Part shown: piece by piece, positions 9,260-22,180 of the stretch | Position numbering within the stretch: position 1 is the stretch's first letter | How the letters are laid out: each line of letters opens with the position of its first letter | DNA from: Daucus carota subsp. sativus | Taxonomy: Eukaryota; Streptophyta; Magnoliopsida; Apiales; Apiaceae | Direction: 5' to 3' | DNA: 64,000 nt | Assembly: GCF_001625215.2 (NCBI RefSeq) | Contig: NC_030381.2 | Span: 39,058,689 to 39,122,688 of the forward strand | Notes under the pieces: generated by a model | The model's database searches: none | Told to the model about the DNA's origin: nothing | The model's input: the letters and a program-made list of their open reading frames with translations, nothing else | Translations under genes and position numbers: made by a program

Positions 9260-12200
9260 ATGGCGAGAGGAGATAAAAGAATCATGAAGAGGCTAGTAAG
9301 TACGTTTCTTTATCATCAAGTTTGCATTTTTATCACAAACTTTGTTTTTCTCATCATCAAGTTTGCATTTTTATCTGCTATTCATGTCTAATTCTTGATT
9401 TTCTTGATCCCCATTTCGATTCTGCATAATGGGTGTTTGTTAAATTGCTTGATTGATGATGGATTTTTCTCATTGTGGTTGATCATTGAGTAAAGATCGT
9501 TTCTTTATGGATATTATGTGATTTTTGTTGATTTTTCTGTAATGTCTTGTTATGAGGTGTGTGTTTGTGTTTGAATCATTTGGGAGGGATGCTGGTGTTT
9601 GTGACTGTTGATTTGATGTTAATTGTTGTTCTAGTGTTTGTTTACTTGTCTACATTGTGTAAATTCCAAACAACCTGAATGGACTGGTATACAAATTTTT
9701 GGGTTTTTCCTAGAACTTTGATAATGTTTTGCTAATAATGGAATCAAATCTGCTTTGATTTCTGTGGTATTGGACTCTTGGGTCTAATTTGTGGCCTTGA
9801 ATCAAATCCCTAGGATCCCTCTCTAGGTTGCTTGTATATGCCAGTCAGTATAACACTAGCTTTCCTATTTATTATACCCACATGAGTAATTGAGGAGTCT
9901 AGCTTTTGATTTTGGCTTTTATCCATCTTGTAGGATACAATTTTTCTTTTCTCTAGACTTATTTTTTGCTATATGTAAAAATACATCTGGTTTCAATATG
10001 ATTATCTGTCCTTTTCCGGTTGTATTCAATCATGACAGCAAATTTAGGTCTTACAAATTTGTAGTACTTGGTTGATTTATTATTCTTTAGCAACTGCAGG
10101 TTAAGCTCTATAGTCAATTGTTGTCTATTTAGACAACTTGTCCTTCTCTGGACTTTCACTACATAATAGTTTATATACTTTATAAAGCGTTATTTCATTA
10201 TGTTGGTCACATGGTTGATGATTCCCAGTTACCATTTTAGTATTGTTATTTTGTCATACTTGTTAGCCACTAATTAGTGACCTTGACAATATTGTTGGTA
10301 ATATATAGGATTTGGTTTGTGTGGTGTTGCATTTCTAATATTTAAATGCAATTGTCTAAACGCCAGATTCAGATGTTCTAAAATAATTCCAGAAAAACAA
10401 CATCAGGTGTTGAACAATGTTTTACATTTTTATTAATCATTTTTCTTTGTTTATCCGGTTTTTCCAGGTAACTCTCATATTAATTGTTTCATTGAGTCAT
10501 GTTGTTCAACATTGCGCGGCTGATAATATTGGACAATGCAAATCTAATGGGCCTCTCAAACCCAGGCCTCACAGTGTATCTATCTTGGAATTTGGGGCAG
10601 TTGGTGACGGGAAAACACTAAACACGATTGCCTTTCAAAATGCCATTTTCTATCTCAAGTCCTTTGCAGACAAAGGTGGTGCCCAACTCTATGTTCCATC
10701 CGGTAAATGGCTTACTGGAAGTTTCAACCTTACAAGCCACCTTACTCTCTTCCTGGAAAAAGAAGCAACTATTCTTGGATCACAGGTGACAAATTCTACT
10801 CATTAATTGTGAAAATTGTATAATATATCATATAATTCAAATTACAAGCTCGTTCTGCATTCTAAGGTTACGATGCAGTCTTACTCTTTACTACTTATTT
10901 GTTTGCACCTTTCCCTTTCCTCTGTTATAGTTTGTACTAGTCTGCACTTTTTAAGGATGTGGAAATTATAGAAGTTGTTTATATATCTGCCAATATATAT
11001 TATTTGCTAATATGTTTTCCTGTTGCAGGATATTGCCCACTGGGAGGTTGTTGATGCCTTACCATCGTATGGACTTGGTATTGAACTTTCAGGTGGTAGA
11101 TATCGAAGCTTAATTACCGGAAATAATCTAGTTGATGTTGTAATTACAGGTAGGACCATCCTTTCATTTTCAGAGTTTATTGTATATTTCTTTTGAGCGT
11201 TGTTATCTGCTATATGTTTTTATATATGTACACTTTAAATATATTACTCAGGTGACAATGGAACTATTGATGGTCAGGGTTCTGTGTGGTGGGAGCAGTT
11301 TAGTTCCCATTCTTTAAATTATAGCCGACCACACCTGGTGGAATTCATAAGCTCCAAAGATGTGGTGGTTTCAAATCTAACATTCTTGAACTCCCCGTCC
11401 TACAACATACATCCTGTATATTGCAGGTAATTTTGTCACCTCTTTCAGATACGTGTTGCAGTTGCGAATTCGTTAAATTCATGTTGTATGACATGTATCT
11501 GTGTTGCAGTAATGTCTTGGTTCAAAATGTAACAGCTTATGCATTACCAGAATCACCTTCCACTAGTGGAATAGTGCCAGGTATGCTTATTCACTCTATG
11601 AACTTGAAAACATGTCTAGAAAGTATATTACTGTAAATTATGTTACAGATAATGCAAACATACTCTCAGCCAGGTCATATGTGAATTTGCAGATTCCTCA
11701 GAGTATGTATGCATTGAGAATAGCAACATTAGTGTGAGTTATGACGCTATTGTGCTAAAGAGTGGCTGGGATGAATATGGAATTGCTCTTGGGAAACCAA
11801 CCACAGATGTCCACATTCGGGACGTTCGCCTTCAATCTACTACAGGCGCAGGTTTGGCTTTTGGAAGCGAGATGTCCGGTGGCATCTCCAGTGTTCTGGT
11901 AGAGAAGCTAGATCTACATGACTCGTTTATTGGGATTGAATTCAAGACATCAATTGGTAGAGGTGGTTTTATAGAAGACATATATATATCAGACGCAAAA
12001 ATCAAGGATGTTAAGACGGCTATCCTGGCAACAGGTCAGTCCGAGTCACACCCAGATGATAGTTATGATCCTCATGCACTTCCCGTTGTCAAAGGCATAA
12101 CCTTTAAAGACATAGTTGGCAAAAATGTTACCATCGCAGGCAATTTTTCTGGGATTCCTGAATCTCCTTTTACGTCAATTTGTCTATCAAATATTTCCTT

Positions 12201-12366
12201 CACCACTACTACATATGCATCTGCTTCATGGCTATGTTCAGATGTGTCGGGTGCTTCAGAAAATGTGAATCCCGATCCATGTCCTGCGCTCCAGAACTCG
12301 TATTCTTCTCCTTCCTCCGTCTGTTCTCTCCTATTCTACCCAAGCAGTCATGCTGCAGTCTTATGA
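9260..12366 (+). CDS. GH28 polygalacturonase-like secreted protein
   Basis: Six exons: 9260-9295, 10468-10785, 11029-11149, 11252-11426, 11510-11580, 11693-12366. All introns are GT-AG and the frame is kept, giving 464 aa. The 12-codon first exon supplies the basic start MARGDKRIMKRL, which joins a hydrophobic stretch (about residues 13-28) to make a secretory signal. The mature part has the GH28 beta-helix pattern: EFGAVGDGKTLNT, DGQGSVWW (about 165-172), VPDSSEYVCIE (about 240-249), KSGWDEYGIA and GSEMSGG (about 298-304). GH28 enzymes cut pectin in the cell wall. The usual catalytic motifs are altered: NTD is TSG, GDD is SYD, GHG is absent and RIK reads FKT, so activity is uncertain. It probably belongs to the plant clade with GIVPDSS and GSEMSGG signatures. 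The length is normal for the family. Confidence 0.93.
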
Positions 12367-14048
12367 TGCCTATACCTGAAATCACATTATTTATCACAAA
12401 CAAATCTGTACATTATGAAATTCTCATCACCACATCAATCCATTTTAGCTCTTAATCTCCAATAAGAAGCAGCACAGATTGCTTCATACCATACCCCCCA
12501 CTTAAACATACGGTCCCAGTCGTTGTCTTGCTACATATTTCACCTAAATCAAATTGTCATTTGGCAGTCAGTTGCATGTGTACAGCCTTGCTTTCTTCAT
12601 TCTGTGAGAAAAATTTTGGTAGTGCAATATGATTTAGATCAAATTGTAATTCATTTCTATATTAATTAATCCCACGTTCTTTCATTTTCTTTTCAGTTTA
12701 AATTTCTGTATTGGCACCACGATTCGTTAGTGATAAATCTGTGAATAGCATGTTTTCGCTGGTATAAATGTTTTTATGTTTGTTCTAGAGAAAATTTGCA
12801 ATTACTTCATTCCGTATTTTCTCAAAAATACTGCAATTTATATCGTTTTTTCGGGGCCCTACTACACATTCTGCTTTCATGTAATGTGACGTTGGGAATT
12901 ATATCATAATCTATAATGTATGCAATGTTCATGTCCTCATTCTGGGAACCAAATCATCATTCTCTCCTACATGTCTGTGAAATGAGAGGTCTAATGAGGT
13001 TATATTCTTGGTGAACATGATGAGAAGTTTGATATGGTTTAAATGCAAAGCATGTTTTCTATAGATTGCAATCTTTGTTCTCACAATACAGATATCAGAA
13101 AGACAATGAATACTTAATTGATGTTCTTCAAGATGAAGAGTAGGCGCCATAATGCTGTTCTAATGGACAAGAACAGGGACATCTCAGCTGTCTCTATTTT
13201 ATTTATTCAATATCTTCATGTATCTACTCACCGTGTGATCAGAAATAGTAGAGAATAGAGATAGGAAAATCCCGTTATAAATTATCCAACTGTTGCAGGA
13301 GATTGAATAGGAAGCTGTGCACATGCAAGTCCTCTTTGTAGCCCATGGTTCACATGTATAATTCCTGTGACTATTTTACAAGACTCTGACCTTTGGACCT
13401 TCCTCTGACATCTTGTTTTAATTTTCGAGAAATTAAGTTTCAGTTATAAAATCATATGGGGGCATTCTTATGACATCTTGTGTTGGATGGACTGGTTACT
13501 TCACATAATAACAGTAGTTCCATAGCTCGGTTAAGGAGGGGTCTCGGATTTGAGTCTTTCGAAGAATTAAGATAACACTCCACACCTGAAGCTCAGAGCA
13601 TTGAGGTCCATCACAGCAACTGCATTTAGGAATGACAGTGTTTGATGGCCGGAAACTTGAGATGGGCCATAAGGGTCTGCCCCTGGTATACACCTACAAT
13701 AGCTTGTTTGTTTACTTAGACAAAAATGAATAATACACTGACAGCTTATAGGTATGTCAATTATAAGTGGAATAGTAGATGATTTCGACTTCGAATAGAG
13801 ACCTGAGCAACCCCGACCACAATAATACTCATAACTTTGCCCGACAAAAGATAATACTAACAACAATAATGAACTAAATAATGTCCATATTTGCACTTTA
13901 CACTTGTAACACTTTAAAATTTTAGATAGACCGATTATCAACACAAGGTAATGTCGATATTTGGAGTTTACACTTGTAAAGATGTCATAAAACTTTGGAG
14001 TTTATACTTGTAGTTTACACTTGTAAAGATGTCACGAAACGTTCGTAC
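12367..14048. other. 3' UTR and intergenic region
   Basis: The first few hundred bases are probably the 3' UTR of the GH28 gene. Near 13510-13570 there is a faint tRNA-like A/B box pattern (CATAGCTCGGTTAAGG...GTCTCGGATTTGAGTC) that could be a decayed SINE. At 13960-14034 a segment containing TTTACACTTGTAAAGATGTCA is repeated imperfectly. No gene is seen. Confidence 0.4.
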
Positions 14049-14679
14049 TAGAGCTGAGCAAAAACCGAAAAAGAATCGAAACCGAATCGAAACAGATAAA
14101 AACCGATCCGAAAAAACCCGAACCGAAATCGAAACCGAAAAATTAAAAACCGAACCGATGTTATGGGTTCGGTTCCGGTTATTGGTTAAAACCGAATCGA
14201 ACTTCTATTTAAATGATTAAATAAATAACATATTTATATATATAATTTATATGAATTTTAAAATAATTATTTAAGAACCAAAGTGCACCCCTTATCTTTT
14301 ACATTTACTTTGCCTCCAGGTGTTTTTGATTTAAGTAAGAGTTGCAGTTTTAACTTCATCTACAACTTTCCTTCATGTCCACTGACCGAACAAGACTCTA
14401 CGTGTTTTGATATCTTTTTTAGTAAATAGGCTAGTGTAAGTTGAATAGTTGATTATTACGTATATATTGCGTGTGTTAATTAGTCTTCTTCGTATATTAT
14501 TTTTAATCTATAAATTTGTCGGTTTTACAATCGAAACCGAACCGATTATAATCGAACTGGAGTTTTTTAAATCGAATCTGAACTGGCGGTTGTGGTTTTT
14601 GATTTAAAAAACCGAAGATACATGGTTGCGGTTCCGATTTTATCCCGGAACCAAACCGAATCGGCCATGCTCTCCCCTA
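14049..14679. mobile_element. hAT-type non-autonomous element, 631 bp
   Basis: Ends are TAGAGCTGAGCA and the inverted TGCTCTCCCCTA, each followed inward by AACCGAA/TTCGGTT-type subterminal repeats. The flanks GTTCGTAC (14041-14048) and GTTCATAC (14680-14687) match at 7 of 8 bases. The termini are close to those of the 2478-7834 element, so both belong to one hAT family. No coding capacity. Confidence 0.85.
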
Positions 14680-15403
14680 GTTCATACCACCAACTTAAAT
14701 TCGTGGTAACTGTAGTTAAATTACTTGACAGAAATCAGGAACAAACTCTGGACTTCAAAACGACTACTGAGCAGTGAGCAAGTGAACTGATTCCTTTGAT
14801 CTACATGGCTTACTGTTGCCATTGCACCAGAAGTCCGGAACAACCATCGATTCAGATACCCTGAAGCCAGATTCATCCTGCTTAACAATCCTTGCTAATA
14901 CATACTTACTAATTACTAGTTATAACTACTTACATATGAGTTTATAAATGTTTTTCCTGCCAAAACGAGATATGAGCAAAAGTGTGTTTCTTGTATAAAT
15001 TATGCACAAAATCCATTTTTGTTCCTGGATCACTTGGCTTGATGTGCAATCCGCAATCGCATATTTTTCATATCAGTTAGTAAAGTAAAAATAATGCAAG
15101 TTGTGTAGAGGGGAAATGAACTGTGAAAAAAAAAAACCGAAGTTATTATACACAGGTTCATAAAATCAGAAGTTAATATCAGTACTTATATCAGTTGAGT
15201 TTAAAAAATGGGGTTCCAACTTCCAAGAGTACTGCAACACTGAAAACATACAAGCAACTGGAATTATTGCTGTATTTTGACATATACATTACAAACTGAT
15301 AAAGGAAAAGAAGCCTGGAAGAAACTATATATATAAAAAACTCTCACTCACTTCTCAAATAAAATAATTAAAAAATATGGAAAAATATTTGTACCAACAA
15401 TCC
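14680..15403. other. Intergenic region, includes the 3' UTR of the kinesin gene
   Basis: The part next to 15404 should be the kinesin 3' UTR, read leftwards. Nothing else was recognised. Confidence 0.5.
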
Positions 15404-18400
15404 CTACTTCATATTTCCAGTCTTCCGTTTAGCTTCTGAAGCAATTGCCTGCCTCCCTGCTCGCACTGGAGTGGTTTTATTCCCACTTCCCATTTTCCGT
15501 GAAGGTGGTGAAGGCCTGACTTTAGGAATCATACTCTTGCTGCAAGAATTCAGAATCAAAGTGATTAGATTAACATGTCAATGATGCATGTTATATATGC
15601 AGATGCAAACATCAGTCCATTTTACCTTAATTCGGGGCTTTTCCCTGGATTCGGGCTAGGCTTTTGAATCTTTGACCCAATTCCACTTGCTAAATTGGAT
15701 AGTTTGGAATGGTTGTATTGCCAAAGCAAATCTGGTTCAGACGAATCACTAGTAGCAGCATCAAGCTCATCTAAATCGTCTGCAGTAGCAATATCGAACT
15801 GGTTGTTTGAAGGGAACATGTTATATGACTGCTCCGGGTATGATTTTGAGGAATCTGACAAATACTTGTGGTAGAATACGTCACCAATGTTGCCATCTGC
15901 TTCCCAGCATCCCAAAGGCTTTTCAACTCTCCTTGCAGCATCTTGCTTGTTTACCATTACCTTGTCTACCCAGTCACCTGATCCGGCATCTTTATCTTCC
16001 TCTCCGTAATGCTGACCAGGACTACTGACTGGAGGCCATGGTGGGGAATTTCCTAATAGTTCGTCTAGATCAAAGCTTTGACTCTTTTGTCTAGTTGAAG
16101 AATTTTTCCGGATCTATACAAGAAACATCAAGTCTTAAATGACCTTTTCTTTTAGGTAAATATAAATGACCTTTTGTTTAAACCTAAAAAACATGTAATC
16201 CACAAAATGTAGTGCATATACTAACAGCAAATAGTACTTAATAGCAGTAAAAGAAAGAACAGAGGTTTAGACCAATACACCTGTGTATAAGACACCAAGG
16301 TTTGCCACTAATTAGCTATGTTTAAGCATGACTATATGAATGTTGAACGTTGATAGGTCAGAAGCTTTTAGGAAATATTAACCCATGCATACAGACTACC
16401 TGTGCTGCTGTGCACAGACATTGCATGACACAATCTGTATAATAGAATTGATGTTATGACAATAGATGTGAAGCATTTCTGAAGTTTAAACAGCAGCACT
16501 CATACTAGTAGAAATTACTATTTCACAACTTGAGTGAACTTCAGGTTAACACTCAATAGTCAATAGTACTTCACAACCTCATTTCATAAAGACAACACAA
16601 TTGAAATCACTATCTCCATAAAAAAGCATAAATACAATAAAAACCCTATCTTAAAAATTGTCATATAAAAGAAAATACTGATGATTTAGTTCAATTATAA
16701 TATGGTAGCATCTCACTTGTGCTGTCATTCTTTCTTTCTTTTTTTGGCAAGTACACATGCTGTCATTCTAAATGTTAAAAACAGTCTAGATTTTTCTATT
16801 CATAGATTATCTATATATCAACATACATGCAGTTGAAATGATTATCATTGACATTTGCATTTCAGAACATGTAAGGAAGATGGCTAGAATTTCAACTACC
16901 ACTATTTGTCATCCCAGATTCCTTATCACATTGAGCACTTAAAGAGAGATCATATTTAGCAACATGTTGCAAGTAAATGAACTCAGGTTGTATGATCAAT
17001 AAAAAGGACAACTACTTAAACTGAGATGTACCTCTATATTGCCTACTTCCTCCATTGGTTTTCTTTGGTTGTTTGAATTAGAGAACACGTCTCCCCGCTT
17101 GTTGGATTGGAAAGGGGATGACATGCTACACGGGCTTCCCGACATCACACTTTGAACATGTTCTGGTTCTCTCTCTTTCCGTGCCAAGGCTGCTTTAAGA
17201 CTTGCAATCTATCACAATAATAAAATTCTTTATCCAACATCATGCATGACCAGTGAGAATGTAATCAACTTATGTGGTAACCCCCAAATTGGAAGTAAGG
17301 TAATTGAAAGAGGGCAATACCTGTTCTTTAAGTTCTTTAACATCTGAAGTATCTTTGTTCACTCGTGCAGCACCAAGTTCTACTGTGGCAACCCGCTCCG
17401 CAAATTTAAGAGTACTGATTGTTTCTCCAACAGCATCTAGTTCAGGGCTTATGTGAACAAACATAAGTGTCTTAGCTTGCCCACCTAAAATAAAGTTACA
17501 ACAGTGAGAAATATGTAGAAGTAGGAAAAATGTGAGAACTAGGCTTGAATTTACGCAGCTATAAGCATAGTTCCTTACCAAGTGAATCTTGGAGCAATTG
17601 GGTTAGTTTGCTATTTCTGTAAGGAACATGTGAATTTTTTTGTGCAAGGGAAGCTATTACATCGCCTAATGCCGAAAGAGACTTATTAATATGTTGTGCT
17701 TCTTTCAATCTGTCTCCCGTCACTTCAGATTTGTCCACCCTCTCACTTCCAGCCAGATCAACCAGATGCATACATCCACGAAGAACAGCTCCAGATGTCA
17801 AATCTTTTCCTTGGACATGGACAGTTAAACAACTGCATCATAACGAATATATATGAACATATGTGGACTAAAGTAATACTTCAAAGACAATTCGAATAAT
17901 ACTATACCTATGAGAGCGACTGCTGCGATCATTGAGGGCTGTTGCACCAACTGCCCTATTTCTTTGTCCTACGTTCATAAGATCAATCACGTCCGAAGGT
18001 GTGGTGACATGAAGTAGGCTTGCATCAGGAACATTAAGACCAGTCTGGGAGCTGTTGCGAATTTCTAATGTTTTAAATAGTTAAGAAAGAACCTTGTCCA
18101 ATATTTCAATTTGCTGAAGTTACACTTTGTGATATATAAAAATACTTTATAAAATCGAAAATTTAATGTAGTGTAGGATATCTTTTATTGAATCCATCTG
18201 CGACTAAGAGGTCTCTAACTTGTTCATTATAAATTTCGATCATCTGGACAGAAACATCATATTGGAAGGTGTCTCTTCTTTGCTCAGCAAGAAGAAACAA
18301 ATCACTTAATGCGCGGTAATTAACCCCTAGAGTATCCTCAGTTAGATCCCTAGGTCCAGTCTGAAACAAGAAAAAGAAAGAAACTCAACAATAGCATTTA

Positions 18401-21400
18401 TTAAGCATAAGAATCATTAAGGAATCATCTGGATATCTCACCATTGTATATGTTTTCCCTGAACCAGTCTGACCGTAGGCAAATATACAAACATTGTAAC
18501 CATCAAGAACTGAACGTATTAATGGCCTAGTATCTGAGAATACCTCTCCTGCCATAAGGAAAATAAAGAAAGAAGACAACAATTAAGAAGTTAATCTGAA
18601 ATTATAATGCGTATCTCTAACCAATATAGTTTAGAAGCCTAAAAAAATTATTTTATTGCAGATTGGTAGTAGGGCATTATCTTATTAAACACTTTAGTGG
18701 ATGAATATTCAATGCAATTTGATGGCAAAGATTGCTTTTGGTGATTAGCCGAAAGAAGAAAGTGATATCCGGCCATCTAAATTGTGGAAATAAAAATCCG
18801 GCCACCAAAGTGATATAGTAGGTAAAGTTGAGCCAGGAGTTAGCAATTTACTATAGACAAATATAACCAGGGACGGAATGAAGGGGGCGCATGGGGTGGC
18901 CATGGTCCCCCCAAAACCTCCCCCAAGAGCTTAAATTAATTCTATTTTGAGTATAAAATATGATAATATGATCATTCCCCCCTCCCCCCTAAAAATCTCC
19001 CAAAAAGCTTGTATTTATTTAATTTTGAGTATAGAAATTGCTTTTAGAGTTCGTTTGGTCCCCCATAAATTAACAAAATCTTGATGGTCCCTTCAAACAT
19101 ATATAGAAATTTCATGTAAATATGGATTTTATGCATACAACTTCGTAAACTTGTCAATAAATCTAGATTGTCGGAATGTATTTTTTGTTTAAAATATTTT
19201 CACCCCTTCAAATTATTTTTCTGGTTCCGTCTCTGAATATAACTAACCTTGCGTTGCACGGGGTCCATATACTTTGTTGAAGTTGAAGGATCGATGTCCT
19301 TTTCCATGTCTTGACGGAGCACTAATGGTTATCACTCCTTCTTCAATCTGATCCACTGTACTTGTATAGTTTGCCTGATCTCCTAAGAAGGGTCTAACTC
19401 GACAATATACCCTAATATTTCCTAATTAAACATAAAAAAAAAAACAAAGATTAGATTTAATTTAGAAGCTAGACATTGACGTACCAGCATGACTTCAGTA
19501 CCTTTAAGGTCTTGTACTTGATTATAAAGTTTGCGGTTTTCAAGGAGCACTTTATGATATCCGGAAGCAGCATGTGCCAGACCATGAATGTGCATACCTT
19601 CAAGAATATAGAACGTATTAGACACAATATTTCTATCATCCATACCGAAACCTTAATTAAGAGGCTTTTATATCTTTCTAAAAATGATCCACAAAAATAA
19701 TTAAACAACTGACCAAGATTTTGCATCTCTTCATGAAACTTCATTTGCATATATTGCATGCCAGCTTTTGTAGTAGAAAGAGTTTGTTTAAGCTCCTGCA
19801 AGAATATTAATCAGCTTTATATAGGTTGCACAATCACAAAATATATTTGTCAAAAAGAGAAGTGACTGAAGGAACAGATATAGTTTACCTTTATGTCTCT
19901 ATGTTGCTCGTCAACGATCATCACTTGTTTCATGGATCTTCTCTTTGATTCCTCATCAGAGACATAGTTGCTGGTAAAACACTGCTCTTTCTTTCGCTGA
20001 GCAGCATTTCTGTCTTCAATCTTAATTTGCGGCAGAAAAAGAAAGAAACATCAGTTTATTTCAATAATGCATCACGTTGTTTTCTTAGGCGATTACTATC
20101 TCACATATTCTGGTGATACTTTACTAAATCTAGTACCAGTGAAAATGTTTACCTTCAGTTTTGAGTCACCTGAATTCTGTTTCTGCAAAACCTTGTTTCC
20201 ATGCAAACAAGCGGTATCCTTTGATGATGTTTTCTTCTGCAAGATAAATAAGAAAAATGTTTCAGCCATTTAAAGAAAACTAGCCTTGGATGGCATGTTA
20301 AAACTTACAGAAGTATTTGGTGGTCTTTTAAGCGTTTAAGTTTTTTAAGATTATGTCGCTATTTGAAATAAGCAGCTAATAAGATGATAAATACAGAAGA
20401 TAGCAAGTAAGCATACCACTTCAAGTTGGTTTGCAATTCGATGTTCAAATTCCTCCATAACTTTAGTCAGCACAGATTCTACGAGCTGTTACAAGCATTC
20501 AAAGATAAAGTTTAGAGAAACCAAGATTGAGACAACAAAAGTCCAAACACCCATGAATTTAGAGCATATAGTACCCCCTTAAGTTTGGGCGTTAGTCATG
20601 TGGAAGTTTCCGAAGTTTCTTAAGATCTATATTCAATCTGTAATATGTAAACTTGAGATATTTTGTATTTCATATCCACACAAGTTTATCTTCTTCAAAC
20701 TGCCTAACCGGGAACCTCAAAAACAGGTAAAATGTTTCACAAAGATTCACAAGGGAGTTCTTTTGTAAAAAGAATAGCACCGGACACGTTTATACTTACA
20801 CTGGGAACTTCTTCAGCCTTTTTATCCAATAGAACTGCTCGAACAAGCATACTTAGGGGTGAAGAGTGCTGCATATGAGAATATAAACAAGAAATAACTA
20901 TCCATGAACGCATTAAAGTATGGCCCAACTAGAGATGCAATATTTAGTCAGTTCACGAACCAATGTACTAGAGTCATTATCGGGACAGAGGTTACTCAAA
21001 GTCTTTTCATTCATCGATATATTCCTTGACAAAGAATTGGTAAATGGCTCCGAATTTTTGCGAACATGATTTCTCATGGGTGTAGTTAGCTTTACATTTC
21101 CACCAAATTTCCACACTCCGTTGCCACCAGCTTGTTTCCAGTCACTGTATGATTTGAGTGCCAACACGCAATTAACAATCCTTGCAGATTTTCCTCCCTG
21201 GAAATTCACACATGAAAAAAATCACTCCACTATAGTTTGGATAATAACTCTGGTCAGGTGGAACCAAGTTCCAAATATGCTCTTAGCAATCAAATGCCAC
21301 AATTACAGGAGTTAGCCATTGAGTTTTAATTCGAATTTTGTATCTAATTGTTGTAAGTGCAGTTTTTACCTGTTCTAAATCAGAAGCTTCAAAGGTAGGA

Positions 21401-22180
21401 AGCCCCATATCTTGCACAGATACAAGAAAGTTCCTCACATTTTCAAAGTACTGATAGGCAGATAAAGCTGCCCCATCCGCTATTTGAGCAGAATCACACA
21501 GGCTCTCCACAACCTAAAAATTAATCGCATCCAGTCAAAACATCCTCAATCAACTCGAAAGCATTTCTGGTCCAATTAATTGCGTAAACAAATGACAGAC
21601 GAACTTGTACCTTTGGGACGGCTCCTGGTTGAATCTTGTTTAGTACATTACAAAGAATGAGCCCGCTCCTCAAACCGATCCTAAACTCTTCCTCAGAAGG
21701 TTCTGCAGGCAAATCTCTAGCTCCAACAACTCCAACCATCTTTCTCAACCAAGCAGCTGCTTCATACCTTCTCATCGCTAAAAACACATAAAACAAAAAG
21801 ACAAACAACATATATTCAACATTGCATTTGACACCTCCAACTAATTTCAAATCATCAACCAAAACTCTCAGCTATGCAATTTAATAGCAATAACAGAAAA
21901 CAATCAAACATTAAAAACATCCTTAACAATCAAATTTGATCTAAAATCATATCGTTCCTTTAATTTCAAAATTTATCAACAACAAAAATTCGCAATCAAA
22001 TCGAATTGAAGATATCACATTACAACACAAACACATAAAAATCAAGTAAATAAATTCACCAGCTTCCTCAGCTCTCCGAGAATCTAAATCGAGATCGCGA
22101 GAACGCACGCCGTGCTGTTGAAGAACACTCTCCACCACAGACGCCATTGAAAACGACAATTCTTCTCCTTCACTCGCCAT
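15404..22180 (-). CDS. Kinesin-14 with N-terminal calponin-homology domain (KIN14, KCH type)
   Basis: Nineteen exons on the minus strand: 22180-22060, 21777-21611, 21513-21370, 21197-20961, 20868-20800, 20485-20417, 20236-20153, 20020-19889, 19795-19714, 19597-19502, 19421-19248, 18548-18442, 18360-18182, 18069-17908, 17832-17579, 17484-17321, 17208-17032, 16113-15626, 15539-15404. They total 3042 nt, 1013 aa, in frame throughout. Domains: calponin-homology from about residue 42; coiled-coil region about 250-395; kinesin-14 neck and motor from the [14 protein letters not shown] segment near 398. Motor motifs are GQTGSGKT (P-loop, about 484), NDRSSRSHS (switch I, ending about 608) and DLAGSER (switch II, about 632). 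The tail is Ser/Pro/Lys-rich with [10 protein letters not shown]. Such proteins are minus-end-directed, plant-specific motors linking microtubules and actin. All introns are GT-AG except the AT-AC intron at 18070-18181. The acceptor of the 20020 exon is the least certain. Confidence 0.94.
18070..18181 (-). other. AT-AC minor-spliceosome (U12) intron in the kinesin gene
   Basis: On the minus strand the intron begins ATATCCTACA, matching the U12 donor /ATATCCTT at seven of eight positions, and ends AAAAC. A TTCTTAAC branch motif (consensus TCCTTAAC) lies 11-12 nt before the end. This choice joins AAT AAA AG to A TTA GAA ATT and restores the conserved [13 protein letters not shown] segment of kinesin-14 motors. 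No GT donor can keep the frame, because the exon otherwise runs into TAA and has no GT before it. The 112-nt length is normal. Confidence 0.9.
18868..19235. mobile_element. hAT-type MITE inside a kinesin intron
   Basis: 368 bp, inverted ends CAGGGACGGAA and TTCCGTCTCTG, perfect 8-bp duplication AATATAAC (18860-18867 and 19236-19243). It lies in the intron between the exons 19421-19248 and 18548-18442. On the gene strand one copy of the duplication occupies intron positions +5 to +12, so the insertion hit the splice donor region itself. Without it the intron would be about 320 nt. Confidence 0.92.

Noticed and set aside
10417..10467. ATG at 10417 as start of the GH28 gene
   Set aside because: It gives an unusual leader, and a CAG acceptor at 10467 joins in frame to the short upstream exon that completes a normal signal peptide.
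13500..13700. Decayed SINE with tRNA-like boxes
   Set aside because: The boxes are weak, and no A-tail or target duplication was found; noted only as a possibility.
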